The notes beneath the pieces were generated by a model that saw nothing but the letters and a program-made list of their open reading frames with translations, did no database searches and was not told where the DNA came from. This document shows positions 1 to 8,304 of a stretch of DNA of 61,035 bases, one piece after another. A program made the translations under genes and the position numbers. Source of the DNA: JAABSX01 sp964480455. Its GTDB lineage: Bacteria > Bacteroidota > Bacteroidia > Cytophagales > Microscillaceae. Location of the stretch: assembly GCA_964480455.1 (NCBI GenBank), contig CAYZQI010000008.1, positions 1 to 61,035 on the forward strand, in the 5' to 3' direction. The stretch's first letter is position 1. Every line of letters starts with the position of its first letter.

Positions 1-63
1 ACAAAAGCAACTGGACTAAGTATCCAAGAAATAGAAGCATTGCGAAAGGAAAATGAGGAATAA
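1..63 (+). CDS. C-terminal end of a possible Rpn/PD-(D/E)XK nuclease family protein (partial)
   Basis: An open frame enters from the left edge and ends at a TAA at 61-63, giving a 20-residue tail that contains TGLSIQEIEALRKE. Tails of the form TGLSxEEIExL are common at the C-terminus of Rpn-family recombination-promoting nuclease/putative transposase (PD-(D/E)XK) proteins, so this is the suggested identity. Only the tail is present, so neither catalytic residues nor length can be checked. The assignment rests on one short motif. Confidence 0.4.
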   Translation, partial: TKATGLSIQEIEALRKENEE

Positions 64-118
64 AGTGCTAAGAAAGGCGTATTTAGGAAAATGTAAACAA
101 TAATTTTGGTTATTTCAA

Positions 119-187
119 CTTATAAGTTGCTGATAATGATAGCTTTAAAAATCACATTTCACAACTCATCATTCACACTTTCCTTAT
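119..187 (-). repeat. Dispersed repeat A, copy 1
   Basis: On the minus strand this reads TAAGGAAAGTGT, then TGTGAAATGTGATTTTT, then ATCATTATCAG and ACTTATAAG. Closely similar segments occur at 6201-6268 and 49220-49286 on the plus strand. The copy touches the stop codon of the NamZ-like gene. No coding potential is seen. Confidence 0.7.
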
Positions 188-1431
188 CAAGGATATAAGA
201 TATACTTTTCTCTTAACTTTTTGTATTTTATTAAATCTTCCTGCCAAGTTTGTCTGATTTGTTTTTCGCTCATACCAGCCTTTATCTGTTTTTTTAGTTG
301 ATAAGTACCTACTAAGGTATCAAAATAGCCATTAAAAAAATTTTCTTTATCAGGGTATTTTTGATAAAATTCAATCAAATATTTGAGTGTAAATGCTGCT
401 TTTGGTTGGCTATTTCTAAAATCTTTGCCATAGCATAGTTTATCTTGGTATTTTGGATTTTTTGCCATTCCTACAATACTAACAGGCATAAAAGCAAAAT
501 CACCTAATATTTGATAAGGCGCACCAATCATCTGAAAAGCATCGCAAGTGCCACGCCCTACACTGATTTGAGTACCTTCAAAAAGGCAAAGTGAAGGGTA
601 CAAACGTACAGATAAATCATTGGGCAAGTTGGGCGAGGGCGGTACTGGCAAGCTGTAGTTTGCTTGGTGCAGATAATCTTTGATTGGCACAACGGTCAGG
701 TCGCAACGTATGTCATTTGCTAACCAGCCTTCTCCATTAATCATCAATGCCAGCTCACCCACTGTAAGCCCATGTACAATGGGTATGGGGTGCATGCCCA
801 CAAAAGATTTCAGCTTTGGGTCAAGCATAGGGCCATCTATGTAGCTGCCGTTTGGGTTGGGGCGGTCTAGTACAATAAATTGCTTGCCCTGCTCGGCGCA
901 AGCCTCCATAGCATAGTGCATAGTGCTGATATAGGTATAAAACCTAGTGCCTACATCTTGAATATCAAATATAAGCACCTCTATCTCTTTGAGCTGCGCT
1001 AGGGTAGGTTTTTTATTTTTTCCATACAGCGACACAATGGGCAATCCTGTTCGCGTGTCCTTTGAGTCAGCAAGATGTTCGCCTGCATCTATATCACCCC
1101 TGAAGCCATGCTCAGGGGCAAATACCTTCTTGACCTCAATGCCCAAGCTGAGGAGAGTATCTACAAGGTGTGTGGCTTGCCCCACAATGGAGGTATGATT
1201 GACCACCAACCCTACTCTTTTTCCATACAATTCGGGTAAGTAGCTCTCGAACTGTACAGCTCCTAAACTAGGCTCTACACTTCCTTTTCTAATCATTTTG
1301 AGGTGTTTGGGGGCAGTACTTGAAAGCGTGGCGGTAGTACGTGCAGGCAGATTAGGTGTGCAGTGCATAAAAGCAATGCTTATGAGCTGAATTGTTAGTA
1401 GAGAGATACTCTTTTTGTAGTTTTTTTTCAT
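187..1431 (-). CDS. NamZ-like exo-beta-N-acetylmuramidase (DUF1343)
   Basis: This is a DUF1343 family protein of 414 residues. Characterised members (NamZ) remove N-acetylmuramic acid from the non-reducing end of peptidoglycan fragments outside the cytoplasm. A hydrophobic leader (about residues 9-23) ends at Cys24, so the protein is either secreted or a lipoprotein; the lipobox FMHC is not ideal. Family motifs are visible: VGLVVNHTS near 73-81, APEHGFRG at 105-112, and DIQDVGTRFYTY in the middle. The length fits the family. It is transcribed alone, towards the left edge. Family assignment is firm; the substrate is inferred from NamZ. Confidence 0.88.
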   Translation of the reverse strand: MKKNYKKSISLLTIQLISIAFMHCTPNLPARTTATLSSTAPKHLKMIRKGSVEPSLGAVQFESYLPELYGKRVGLVVNHTSIVGQATHLVDTLLSLGIEVKKVFAPEHGFRGDIDAGEHLADSKDTRTGLPIVSLYGKNKKPTLAQLKEIEVLIFDIQDVGTRFYTYISTMHYAMEACAEQGKQFIVLDRPNPNGSYIDGPMLDPKLKSFVGMHPIPIVHGLTVGELALMINGEGWLANDIRCDLTVVPIKDYLHQANYSLPVPPSPNLPNDLSVRLYPSLCLFEGTQISVGRGTCDAFQMIGAPYQILGDFAFMPVSIVGMAKNPKYQDKLCYGKDFRNSQPKAAFTLKYLIEFYQKYPDKENFFNGYFDTLVGTYQLKKQIKAGMSEKQIRQTWQEDLIKYKKLREKYILYP

Positions 1432-1747
1432 AAGTAGTGTTGGTGTGTAAGTAATCTTTTTAGGTGAAAATTATCAGTGAACCAATATTTTATTCAAAGT
1501 ATTTAGTGTTTCCAACGCATCAAATTTAATACAATTATGAGAATACAAAAATTTCTGTGCTTTTTTATTGCTTGTGTAGTACAAATTATGTGCTATTTTA
1601 GATAAGTTGAAATTTTAGTACACTTTGTACTTACAAGACAAGATGCTCTTGTCATTTTAGAATAGCAAGATAACTTAATTTCAATATTTTGAGCTATTTT
1701 TGGATAAATTTTTTTAAAAAATTGAGGTTTATAAAATTCCACACTTT
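1432..1747. other. Intergenic region between divergent NamZ-like gene and nuoJ
   Basis: A very AT-rich stretch of 316 bp between two divergently transcribed genes. It must hold both promoters, but no clear -33/-7 pair, RNA gene or strong hairpin stands out. Confidence 0.6.
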
Positions 1748-2305
1748 ATGTCAGAGATTTTGGTATTGATAATATTTGGTATTTTTTCATTTTTAGCCGT
1801 GGTAGCGAGTCTAGGGGTGCTTTTGAGTAAAAATATTCTTTATAGTGCTTTTTTGCTTTTACTGGTTTTTATGAGTGTAGCGGCGTGTTATGTTTTGGCA
1901 GGGGCTGATTTTTTAGCCATTGCACAAATTGTAGTGTATGTAGGGGGGGTATTGGTATTGTTGCTTTTCGGGATAATGCTCAGCAACCAGCACATGCGCC
2001 CTAATGCAGTAGAAATATACGAAACTTTCAAAGCTCCACAGAGCGAACACAAAAATCTGCTGGGCGGAATTTTAGCAGGTTTAAGCATGTTTTTCTTGCT
2101 GCTTTACACCCTGAAGGAAGCACATTTTGAGGAGCAGACTTGGCTAAAAAACTCTATTGCGACAGGTAAGACCCTCAAAGAAAGTACCGTACAGCCTATT
2201 GGCATTGGCTTTATGACTGATTATGTACTGGCATTTGAGCTAATCGCCCTGCTGTTGCTTGTAGCATTGATTGGTTCTGTAACATTGGCAGCCTACAAAA
2301 AATAG
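1748..2305 (+). CDS. nuoJ: NADH-quinone oxidoreductase subunit J
   Basis: A 185-residue integral membrane protein with about five hydrophobic helices. It matches NuoJ, a core membrane subunit of respiratory complex I that lines the proton path. The conserved helix region ADFLAIAQIVVYVGGVLVLL (about residues 53-72) is the family signature. The first ATG is used. No other complex I gene is nearby: the neighbours are a muramidase and rlpA. Complex I genes are usually in one operon, so this copy is either relocated or an extra paralog. Confidence 0.9.
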   Translation: MSEILVLIIFGIFSFLAVVASLGVLLSKNILYSAFLLLLVFMSVAACYVLAGADFLAIAQIVVYVGGVLVLLLFGIMLSNQHMRPNAVEIYETFKAPQSEHKNLLGGILAGLSMFFLLLYTLKEAHFEEQTWLKNSIATGKTLKESTVQPIGIGFMTDYVLAFELIALLLLVALIGSVTLAAYKK

Positions 2306-2320
2306 ACTACTGCCAGAAAG

Positions 2321-2355
2321 AAAAAGTAAAAATAATCACACCATTTTTACTTTTT
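2321..2355 (+). terminator. AT-rich hairpin between convergent nuoJ and rlpA
   Basis: Arms AAAAAGTAAAAAT and ATTTTTACTTTTT form a perfect 13-bp stem with a 9-base loop. It lies just after nuoJ, before the 3' end of the convergent rlpA-like gene. It could act in both directions. Confidence 0.5.
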
Positions 2356-2404
2356 GAACTACTGATGACAAATGTACTATAAAGTTCATGATTTTCTGAC
2401 CTCT

Positions 2405-3175
2405 TTAACGCTCAAATACCCTTATAAAAGAAGGCTTTTTTAGCAAACTTAAGTAGCGTTTTTGCAGGCTTTGTATGTCTTCTCTTTTATCAGAAATACC
2501 TAACAAAACTTTGTAAAGTGTAGCCCCTTTGCTAGATTCTGGGCGGATGAATATTTTTTCATTTTCAAAGCCACTGATTCTAAGCATTTTGCAGAAATCT
2601 TGTGCATCTTCTAGGCTCGAGTAGCCTATCAACTGAAGCGTGAAACCTTTGGCATTAATGGCAGTACCCCACTGGCTGTACGTTTTGTTAAGCTGAAAAT
2701 CAGCACTACCTTTTTCACTTTCTTTGAGCGTAGTAGTAGAAGAATTGGGGCGTGTAGATTCCTCTTTTTGAGGTGTATCTCGGTCGGCAAATGCCTCTGG
2801 GCCTGCAATGACCTCAATCTCGACTTTGGCAGTACCCGTGGAGATAAGATCTATGATTTCGGCGGCAGCCTTAGAAATATCCATGATGCGTCCATAAGCA
2901 TACGGCCCTCTATCGTTGATACGTACAATGACAGACTTTCCATTGGCTGTATTAGTTACTTTTACCTTACTATTGAAAGGGATTTTATTGTGGCAACCCA
3001 CCAAGGCATTGTTATCAAATTTTTCTCCACTAGCTGTTTTTCTATTGGCAAAGCGGTCGGTATAATAAGAGATTACTCCTTTTTCTTTAAAACCCACTTG
3101 GCTATAAGCTTGTTGATAAATTTGAAAAAGAAAAAACACAAAAAAGAATATTTTTATTTTCAGGGTTTGCTTCAT
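2405..3175 (-). CDS. rlpA: Septal ring lytic transglycosylase RlpA family protein with SPOR domain
   Basis: The 256-residue protein starts with a signal peptide of about 26 residues (hydrophobic FFFVFFLFQIY, then AYSQ). A double-psi beta-barrel RlpA domain follows (about 30-125), with YYTDRFANRKTASGEKF, the IPFNSKVKVTN strand and NDRGPY. The C-terminal part (about 178-250) resembles a SPOR domain, which binds denuded glycan strands at the division site. RlpA proteins cleave or bind such strands in the periplasm or outer membrane. The linker is Ser/Thr/Glu-rich. Catalytic activity varies in this family, so enzymatic function is inferred. Confidence 0.87.
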   Translation of the reverse strand: MKQTLKIKIFFFVFFLFQIYQQAYSQVGFKEKGVISYYTDRFANRKTASGEKFDNNALVGCHNKIPFNSKVKVTNTANGKSVIVRINDRGPYAYGRIMDISKAAAEIIDLISTGTAKVEIEVIAGPEAFADRDTPQKEESTRPNSSTTTLKESEKGSADFQLNKTYSQWGTAINAKGFTLQLIGYSSLEDAQDFCKMLRISGFENEKIFIRPESSKGATLYKVLLGISDKREDIQSLQKRYLSLLKKPSFIRVFER

Positions 3176-3320
3176 AAATGATTTATTTTAATAGAATAAT
3201 GCTATTGATTCAAAAATATTAAATTATTTATTGATATTACAATTTTATTAGCAAAAGTACTTTGTATCTAAGTAATTATGTTATAGTTTTACCATTGATT
3301 TAATCAAAATATATAGGACA

Positions 3321-3647
3321 GTGGAAGAAAACAAAGAAAAAGATGAACTTTACTCAAAAAGGGTACGTGCAGGAAAGAGAACATATTTCTTTGATGTGAA
3401 AGCGACACGCTCAAATGATTACTACTTAACCATCACTGAAAGTAAGAAAAAATACCGTGATAATGGTTTTTTTTATGAAAAACATAAGATTTTTCTTTAC
3501 AAAGAAGATTTCGAGAAGTTTTTTGAAGCACTCAAAGAAAGTGTGGATTTTGTAAAGACTGAACTCATGCCTGATTTTGATTTTACCCAACTAGACCAAT
3601 CATCTGAGATGAAATTTGAAGAAGATGATGACTTAAAATGGGAGTAA
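3321..3647 (+). CDS. PUR-alpha-like nucleic-acid-binding protein (DUF3276)
   Basis: A 108-residue protein of the DUF3276/PUR family found throughout Bacteroidota. Members resemble the PUR repeat, which binds single-stranded DNA or RNA. The typical strand-rich core is visible: RVRAGKRTYFFDVKATRSND, YYLTITESKK, then a helix with FEKFFEALKESVDFVK. The C-terminus is acidic. The apparent start is GTG at 3321; no in-frame ATG lies close by. A hairpin terminator follows at 3669-3700. Confidence 0.85.
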   Translation: MEENKEKDELYSKRVRAGKRTYFFDVKATRSNDYYLTITESKKKYRDNGFFYEKHKIFLYKEDFEKFFEALKESVDFVKTELMPDFDFTQLDQSSEMKFEEDDDLKWE

Positions 3648-3668
3648 TCACGAAAAAACTACCCGAAT

Positions 3669-3700
3669 AACGCTTTGGCTTGAAAGTAAGCCAAGCGTTT
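3669..3700 (+). terminator. Hairpin terminator after the DUF3276 gene
   Basis: AACGCTTTGGCTT pairs with AAGCCAAGCGTTT apart from one bulged T, with a loop of 6 bases. The hairpin lies 22 bp past the DUF3276 stop. It also overlaps the TTG at 3680, which argues against that TTG being the start of the next gene. Confidence 0.6.
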
Positions 3701-3745
3701 CTATCATTTTGTACTCAAAATTTTTCATACCCAACGTCTTTAGCC

Positions 3746-4858
3746 ATGATACTGCACCCAAAGGCTACCTTTAATCTTGCCCTTGTATTGACTACCATCA
3801 TGGTCATGGTTTGGCTTTTCTCAGATATTGTGCTGTACTTACTGGTCTCCTTAGTGATTTCGTCTGTACTGCGCCCTATCACTGATTATGTAGATAACTT
3901 AGAGTTTTTTGGTATCAAAGTACCTCGTTCCTTGGCAGTATTGGTTTCTTTTTCATTATTAGCAGTAGTTCCTGTTTTGTTCATACTGATGTTTGTACCT
4001 TTGATTTTAGACCAAATTACAGTGTTACAAGGGATTCGCTTCGACCAGGTCGTTGTGAGGCTGCAAGAACCTATCTTACAGATAGAAAACTTCATTCTCA
4101 ATAATTTTCGCTCTGAGCGAGAGGCAGGTTTTCTGATGAAAGAAATCAACGATACTCTTATTTCTATCATAGAAAGTATCCAAGTGGGTGCTTTGTTGAA
4201 TTATGTTCTCCAATTTACAGGCACTATTTTTATCTATACATTGGCAGTCAGCTTTATTACATTTTTTTTACTCTACGAAAAAGGGATTCTGCGAAGAAGC
4301 CTGCTTGCACTCATCCCCAACGCCTATTTTGAAGTAGGAATTACTACCATCCATAAAATAGAGAAATTATTATCCAACTACCTGGTAGGCTTGCTTTTAC
4401 AGATTGCCATTATGTTTACCATCATTGCCTTGGGGCTTACCCTGAGCGGTACTAAATATGCCCTCACTATTGCTGCTTTTGCTGCCATTGTCAATCTGAT
4501 TCCTTATTTAGGTCCTGTGATTGGACTTTTATTTGGGCTTATGGTGGTGATTTCTACCAAAAGTATAGATACAGAACTGAATCACTATCTTTTTTTGGCT
4601 TTAAAAATAGCACCTGTGTTTGCAATTGCGCAGCTCATAGATAATCTTTTGCTTCAGCCCATTATTTTTTCAAAGAGTGTGAAAGCACACCCTCTGGAGA
4701 TTTTCATTGTTATCTTTGCAGGGGCTGCCATTGCAGGAGGCTTGGGCATGATTGCAGCAATTCCAGCTTATACTATTTTGCGTGTTTCTTATTTAGAACT
4801 CAGCGAAGGGTATAAACAATACCATATTTTTAAAAAAGGAGGGAGTACCATAAGGTAG
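3746..4858 (+). CDS. AI-2E family transporter (PerM-type membrane protein)
   Basis: About 370 residues with eight hydrophobic segments, in the family that includes E. coli TqsA and PerM and several Na+/H+ antiporter-like proteins. Family features: a long first hydrophobic pair, a soluble stretch around residues 100-170, and the region AAIVNLIPYLGPVIGLLFG typical of the C-terminal half. The substrate cannot be told from sequence. The ATG at 3746 is chosen over an upstream in-frame TTG at 3680, which lies within a terminator hairpin. Confidence 0.85.
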   Translation: MILHPKATFNLALVLTTIMVMVWLFSDIVLYLLVSLVISSVLRPITDYVDNLEFFGIKVPRSLAVLVSFSLLAVVPVLFILMFVPLILDQITVLQGIRFDQVVVRLQEPILQIENFILNNFRSEREAGFLMKEINDTLISIIESIQVGALLNYVLQFTGTIFIYTLAVSFITFFLLYEKGILRRSLLALIPNAYFEVGITTIHKIEKLLSNYLVGLLLQIAIMFTIIALGLTLSGTKYALTIAAFAAIVNLIPYLGPVIGLLFGLMVVISTKSIDTELNHYLFLALKIAPVFAIAQLIDNLLLQPIIFSKSVKAHPLEIFIVIFAGAAIAGGLGMIAAIPAYTILRVSYLELSEGYKQYHIFKKGGSTIR

Positions 4859-4892
4859 TGTCAGGCAGAGATTAAGTATTTTTAAAAAAGTA

Positions 4893-4928
4893 AATACGAA
4901 GTACCTCCTTGGCAAAGCACTTCGTATT
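4893..4928 (+). terminator. Bidirectional hairpin between convergent genes
   Basis: AATACGAAGT and ACTTCGTATT form a 10-bp perfect stem with a 16-base loop. It lies between the stops of the AI-2E transporter and the SMP-30-like gene, which converge here. Confidence 0.55.
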
Positions 4929-4936
4929 AGCGGTTA

Positions 4937-5899
4937 TTATTTCCAATGCCTCATAGGCAGCCCTGCCACAGGTGAGCGAAAAGTTACCAGTCTATCCATA
5001 CCCAAAGAGCCTACATAAACCGTCTTGAGGTCTTCTCCTCCAAAGTTGATACTAGTAATGAGAGCCAATCTGCTACCCACACAGCCCATCATGTGTTCGG
5101 GGGTCATCTTACCCTCTGCCAACGCAGCAAAAGCCGTTTCAAGTGCTGTATTGTTGGGGTCTTCAAATACAGTATGTGCTTCTTGTGTTTTAGCATCTAT
5201 GATAATCAGCCCATTGCGTAGCACTGTGGTAACCCAAACATTGCCCTCGGCATCAAAAGCGAAGCCATCTACCACGGCGGTTTCACCGAGAGATTCAGAA
5301 CCAAAAGTTTCTTTTGTGCCAAGGCTTCCATCAGGATTGACAGGAAAGCGTGAAATCTTAGCTGCCATAGTTTCTGCTACATAAAGGTATTTTTCTTCTG
5401 CATCAAGGCGAATTTCATTGGTAAATACAATGCCATCACCTACTACACGCGCCCCGTTTTTATCAATCAAGACCACATGGCCATCGGGCTTTGGGTCGGC
5501 GGCTGCCGAAAACCAAGGCATGCGGCGTGCTGAAATAGCTACCCACAAGCGGTCTTGGCTATCTATAAAAGCGTAATTAGTAGGCCCAAGTGGTTCGCCA
5601 TTTAAGTTATCAAATACGACCTCTGTTTTGCCATCTCTGGTCATTTTTAAAATTTTATTTTCGTCCCAATCAGCGAGGTAGAGGTTGCCTTGGCTGTCCA
5701 TGGCCATGCCGTTGGTAGTGCCAGAAGTGCCTAGATGCTCTTGAGAACCATCGGGATTGATTTTGGTAACGGCGTGTCGGTTATCAGCAACCCACAGCGT
5801 GCCATCTTTTTCAGTAATGACACACTCCGGACGGCTAAGTCCTTCTCCGTAAAAGTCTAGGTCATCAAGGGTGAGTTTGAAATCTTTAATCCAGCTCAT
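4937..5899 (-). CDS. SMP-30/gluconolactonase/LRE family beta-propeller
   Basis: A 320-residue cytoplasmic protein with no signal peptide, built as a six-bladed propeller. Repeated strands of the type GTLWVADN, GNLYLADWDENKI, DRLWVAIS, KYLYVAETMAAKISRF and GNVWVTT are visible. Related enzymes hydrolyse lactones in a metal-dependent way. Expected metal-site residues are likely Glu19 (GEGLSRPE region), an Asn in FTNEIRL and an Asp in VVDGFAFD. The substrate is unknown and the name is given at family level. Confidence 0.82.
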   Translation of the reverse strand: MSWIKDFKLTLDDLDFYGEGLSRPECVITEKDGTLWVADNRHAVTKINPDGSQEHLGTSGTTNGMAMDSQGNLYLADWDENKILKMTRDGKTEVVFDNLNGEPLGPTNYAFIDSQDRLWVAISARRMPWFSAAADPKPDGHVVLIDKNGARVVGDGIVFTNEIRLDAEEKYLYVAETMAAKISRFPVNPDGSLGTKETFGSESLGETAVVDGFAFDAEGNVWVTTVLRNGLIIIDAKTQEAHTVFEDPNNTALETAFAALAEGKMTPEHMMGCVGSRLALITSINFGGEDLKTVYVGSLGMDRLVTFRSPVAGLPMRHWK

Positions 5900-6660
5900 A
5901 ATCTTTGTTTTGTTATAGGAAATATTTAATTCATAATATTTTTAAAATTACAAAACAAAATGATAACGGGCAACTCACAAGTAAAATTCTTATTGAAAGT
6001 AGGATGAGTGCTGCTCAGCTTTTACAGTAAAATGAGAGCTAACTGTTTAGGTAGATTATCTTTACAACGCCAAAGGTGTGAAATCTTTGTAAAAACATAA
6101 ATATAAGTGCATAAAATCTCGATAAAGGTAGCATCTTTGTTATCAATTTACTTTTTGATTGATATAGCTAAACAATTATTTTAATTTTAAATACCAACCA
6201 TAAGGAAAGTGTAAAATATGAATTGTGAAATGTGATTTTTTAATGTTCTCATTATCAAAGACTTAACAGATAAAAATGTCAAAGTTATTTTTTATTCTTT
6301 ACTAAGCATATCAAGAAATCAGAAATGATAATTTAGACTTTTCTAAATATGTTTCAGCCTCGTGGCAGGTTAGACAGCTTTAGCTCATCGCTCGGAGGCT
6401 TATTCTTCATTGTTCAAACAGCCATTTATACCTCCAAAAAAACTTATCTCACCGTAACTTGTTCAGTTTTTTTGGTGTGAAGTTCATTTCAATATTTTCA
6501 AGAATAAATGAAACTGAAAGACATCAAATCCGTGTTTATTATTAAATTTGCGCTTGCTTGATATAGGTATTTGTGCTTTGACAAATACCCATTGGTTGAG
6601 TGTACTAATAAATTTAACTTAACTTAGAATCAAAATCATAATTTTTATAAAAAAAGAGAA
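5900..6660. other. Long intergenic region upstream of ispH
   Basis: 761 bp without a convincing gene. It holds repeat A copy 2 (6201-6268). A weak distal pairing (AGCCTC near 6357 with GAGGCT near 6395) could fold as a leader, but support is slight. The rest is AT-rich and probably carries the ispH promoter and that of the divergent SMP-30-like gene. Confidence 0.5.
6201..6268 (+). repeat. Dispersed repeat A, copy 2
   Basis: TAAGGAAAGTGTAAAATATG then TTGTGAAATGTGATTTTTTAA, CTCATTATCA and ACTTAA. It aligns over about 68 bp with the segments at 119-187 (reverse) and 49220-49286. Confidence 0.7.
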
Positions 6661-7554
6661 ATGAAAGTAACTATAGATGATAACTCAGGCTATTGTTTTG
6701 GTGTAGAGTATGCCATTCAAATGGCCGAAGATGAATTAAATGAAAGCCAAACACTTTATTGCTTAGGAGATATTGTACATAATGATATGGAAGTACAGCG
6801 ATTGTATAAAAAAGGGCTGCGCATCATAGACCGTGAACAAATGAAACATCTTCAAGATTGTAAAGTGCTTATCAGGGCACACGGCGAACCGCCTGAAACC
6901 TACCAAATTGCCCTCCAAAATAACCTTGAGCTGATTGATGCCTCCTGCCCAGTGGTATTAAAACTACAAAATAGAGTCAAAAATGCTTATGATACAAGCA
7001 CGCAAAAAAAAGGACAAATCGTGATTTATGGCAAAGAAGGACATGCCGAAGTGATAGGGCTTACAGGACAAACCAATGAAGAAGCCATCATTGTAAGCAA
7101 CGAAGAAGACCTAGCAAAGATAGATTTTACACGCCCTATCACACTGTTTAGCCAGACTACCAAAAGTACACAGGGCTTTTATCACATCAAGGCGTGTATA
7201 GAACAAAAAATAAAAGAAGCTAGGGCGCAAGAGTTGAGTAGCTTCAGTGCTAATGATAGTATCTGCCGCCAAGTATCTAACCGAGAGCCACAGCTCAATC
7301 AATTTGCACAAGACCACGAGGTAATTGTGTTTGTGAGTGGTAAGAAAAGCTCTAATGGTAGGGCACTTTACCAAGTGTGTAAAGCAGTAAATCCTAAAAG
7401 CTATTTTATTGAAAACGAAAATGAGCTAGCACCTGAGTGGTTTCAAGAAGTAAATAGCGTGGGGATTTGTGGTGCTACTTCTACTCCTATGTGGCTGATG
7501 CAGCAAGTAGCTACACACATTGAAGATATAAATGAAACAGCTTTGATTGGATAA
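6661..7554 (+). CDS. ispH: 4-hydroxy-3-methylbut-2-enyl diphosphate reductase
   Basis: The last enzyme of the non-mevalonate (MEP) isoprenoid pathway. It reduces HMBPP to isopentenyl and dimethylallyl diphosphate using an iron-sulfur cluster. The 297-residue protein has the three cluster-ligand cysteines at 12 (SGYCFGV), 96 (ASCPVV) and 202 (SICRQ), close to E. coli IspH. Other motifs present are GDIVHN, IRAHGEPP, YGKEGHAEV, SQTTKS and SGKKSSNGRALY. The usual ATG start is clear. The gene stands alone. Confidence 0.96.
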   Translation: MKVTIDDNSGYCFGVEYAIQMAEDELNESQTLYCLGDIVHNDMEVQRLYKKGLRIIDREQMKHLQDCKVLIRAHGEPPETYQIALQNNLELIDASCPVVLKLQNRVKNAYDTSTQKKGQIVIYGKEGHAEVIGLTGQTNEEAIIVSNEEDLAKIDFTRPITLFSQTTKSTQGFYHIKACIEQKIKEARAQELSSFSANDSICRQVSNREPQLNQFAQDHEVIVFVSGKKSSNGRALYQVCKAVNPKSYFIENENELAPEWFQEVNSVGICGATSTPMWLMQQVATHIEDINETALIG

Positions 7555-7728
7555 TTTGTTAGTTATATTGCATACACAAAAAGGCTCTTAGACATCTCTA
7601 CAGGTATCAAAACCATTCACTATACTACTTGGCTTGGGAGGTTTAAGAGCATTTTTTTGATGAAGACTGACCCAAACAAAAAAAGCTAATAAAGCAACAC
7701 TAGAAGTTGCTTTACTAGCTCATCATTT

Positions 7729-7983
7729 TTGTTTGTTTTGTGTAGAAAGCATTTTTTTGATAAATATCTGCCTGCTAGAAACAACAAGTATTCCTTAAAC
7801 TACAATCATTTAGATACATCAATCCAAAGGCTGAATTATACCAAAGATGCCACCTTTGTTGAGGTTTTTCGTGTCTATGCGTATGTTTCTGAAAAGATTT
7901 TACACCTTGGGTATTGTGAAGATAACCTACCTAAACAATTACATAAAATCTATAGAATCAATGCCAAAAGAGGCAACAATTAA
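7729..7983 (+). CDS. Uncertain small ORF (84 residues)
   Basis: An open frame beginning with TTG, with no ATG in frame. The product is basic and rich in Tyr, Asn and His, with no recognised domain. Its stop overlaps the end of the convergent small gene at 7980-8156 by four bases. It may be a chance ORF or a gene remnant. Confidence 0.22.
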   Translation: MFVLCRKHFFDKYLPARNNKYSLNYNHLDTSIQRLNYTKDATFVEVFRVYAYVSEKILHLGYCEDNLPKQLHKIYRINAKRGNN

Positions 7984-8156
7984 CCTCGTTTGTCTGCCCA
8001 ATTCTGATTTTTGCGGCTGAAATTGCTTTTCTCTACTTTGAAGTCTTGCACAAGTTTATCTCTCTGCTTTTGGATTTCTTTCAAATCACGGATTGCACTT
8101 TCAAGGTCTTGCATCAATTTACGATTGCTATTGTTGCCTTTATTTGATTCTCTCAT
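7980..8156 (-). CDS. Small coiled-coil hypothetical protein (58 residues)
   Basis: A short frame from an ATG at 8156 to a TAA at 7980 encodes a strongly charged helical protein. The core, about residues 13-46, reads KLMQDLESAIRDLKEIQKQR and continues as DKLVQDFKVEK with heptad-like spacing. The N-terminus is Asn/Ser-rich. Codon use resembles the neighbouring real genes, and the opposite-strand frames over the same DNA give hydrophobic low-quality translations. Function unknown; a cytoplasmic coiled coil is likely. Confidence 0.55.
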   Translation of the reverse strand: MRESNKGNNSNRKLMQDLESAIRDLKEIQKQRDKLVQDFKVEKSNFSRKNQNWADKRG

Positions 8157-8304
8157 TTCGGTTTATTTGGTTAAGTACAACTATTTAATATTTTTGCTAA
8201 CATTTAGTCATCAATTTTATGGTTATTTTTGATAAAAAATAAACTTTTTCGACAAATTGAAAAAAAAGACCGACTAATAAACCTTAAAATAAGATTACCC
8301 AATT

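Noticed and set aside
3680..3745. TTG-started N-terminal extension of the AI-2E transporter
   Set aside because: The TTG lies inside the terminator hairpin of the previous gene, and the extension is not membrane-like or family-like.
6355..6400. AGCCTC/GAGGCT pairing as a riboswitch or small RNA upstream of ispH
   Set aside because: A single 6-bp helix without further structure or a recognisable motif.
7575..7660. GCTCTTA and TAAGAGC pairing followed by T7, as terminator of ispH
   Set aside because: Only a 7-bp stem with a loop of about 60 bases. It is too weak to list as a feature, though the T-run is suggestive.
8011..8232. Plus-strand frame of 73 residues
   Set aside because: It is antisense to the better supported small coiled-coil gene and is Leu/Ser-rich without a pattern.
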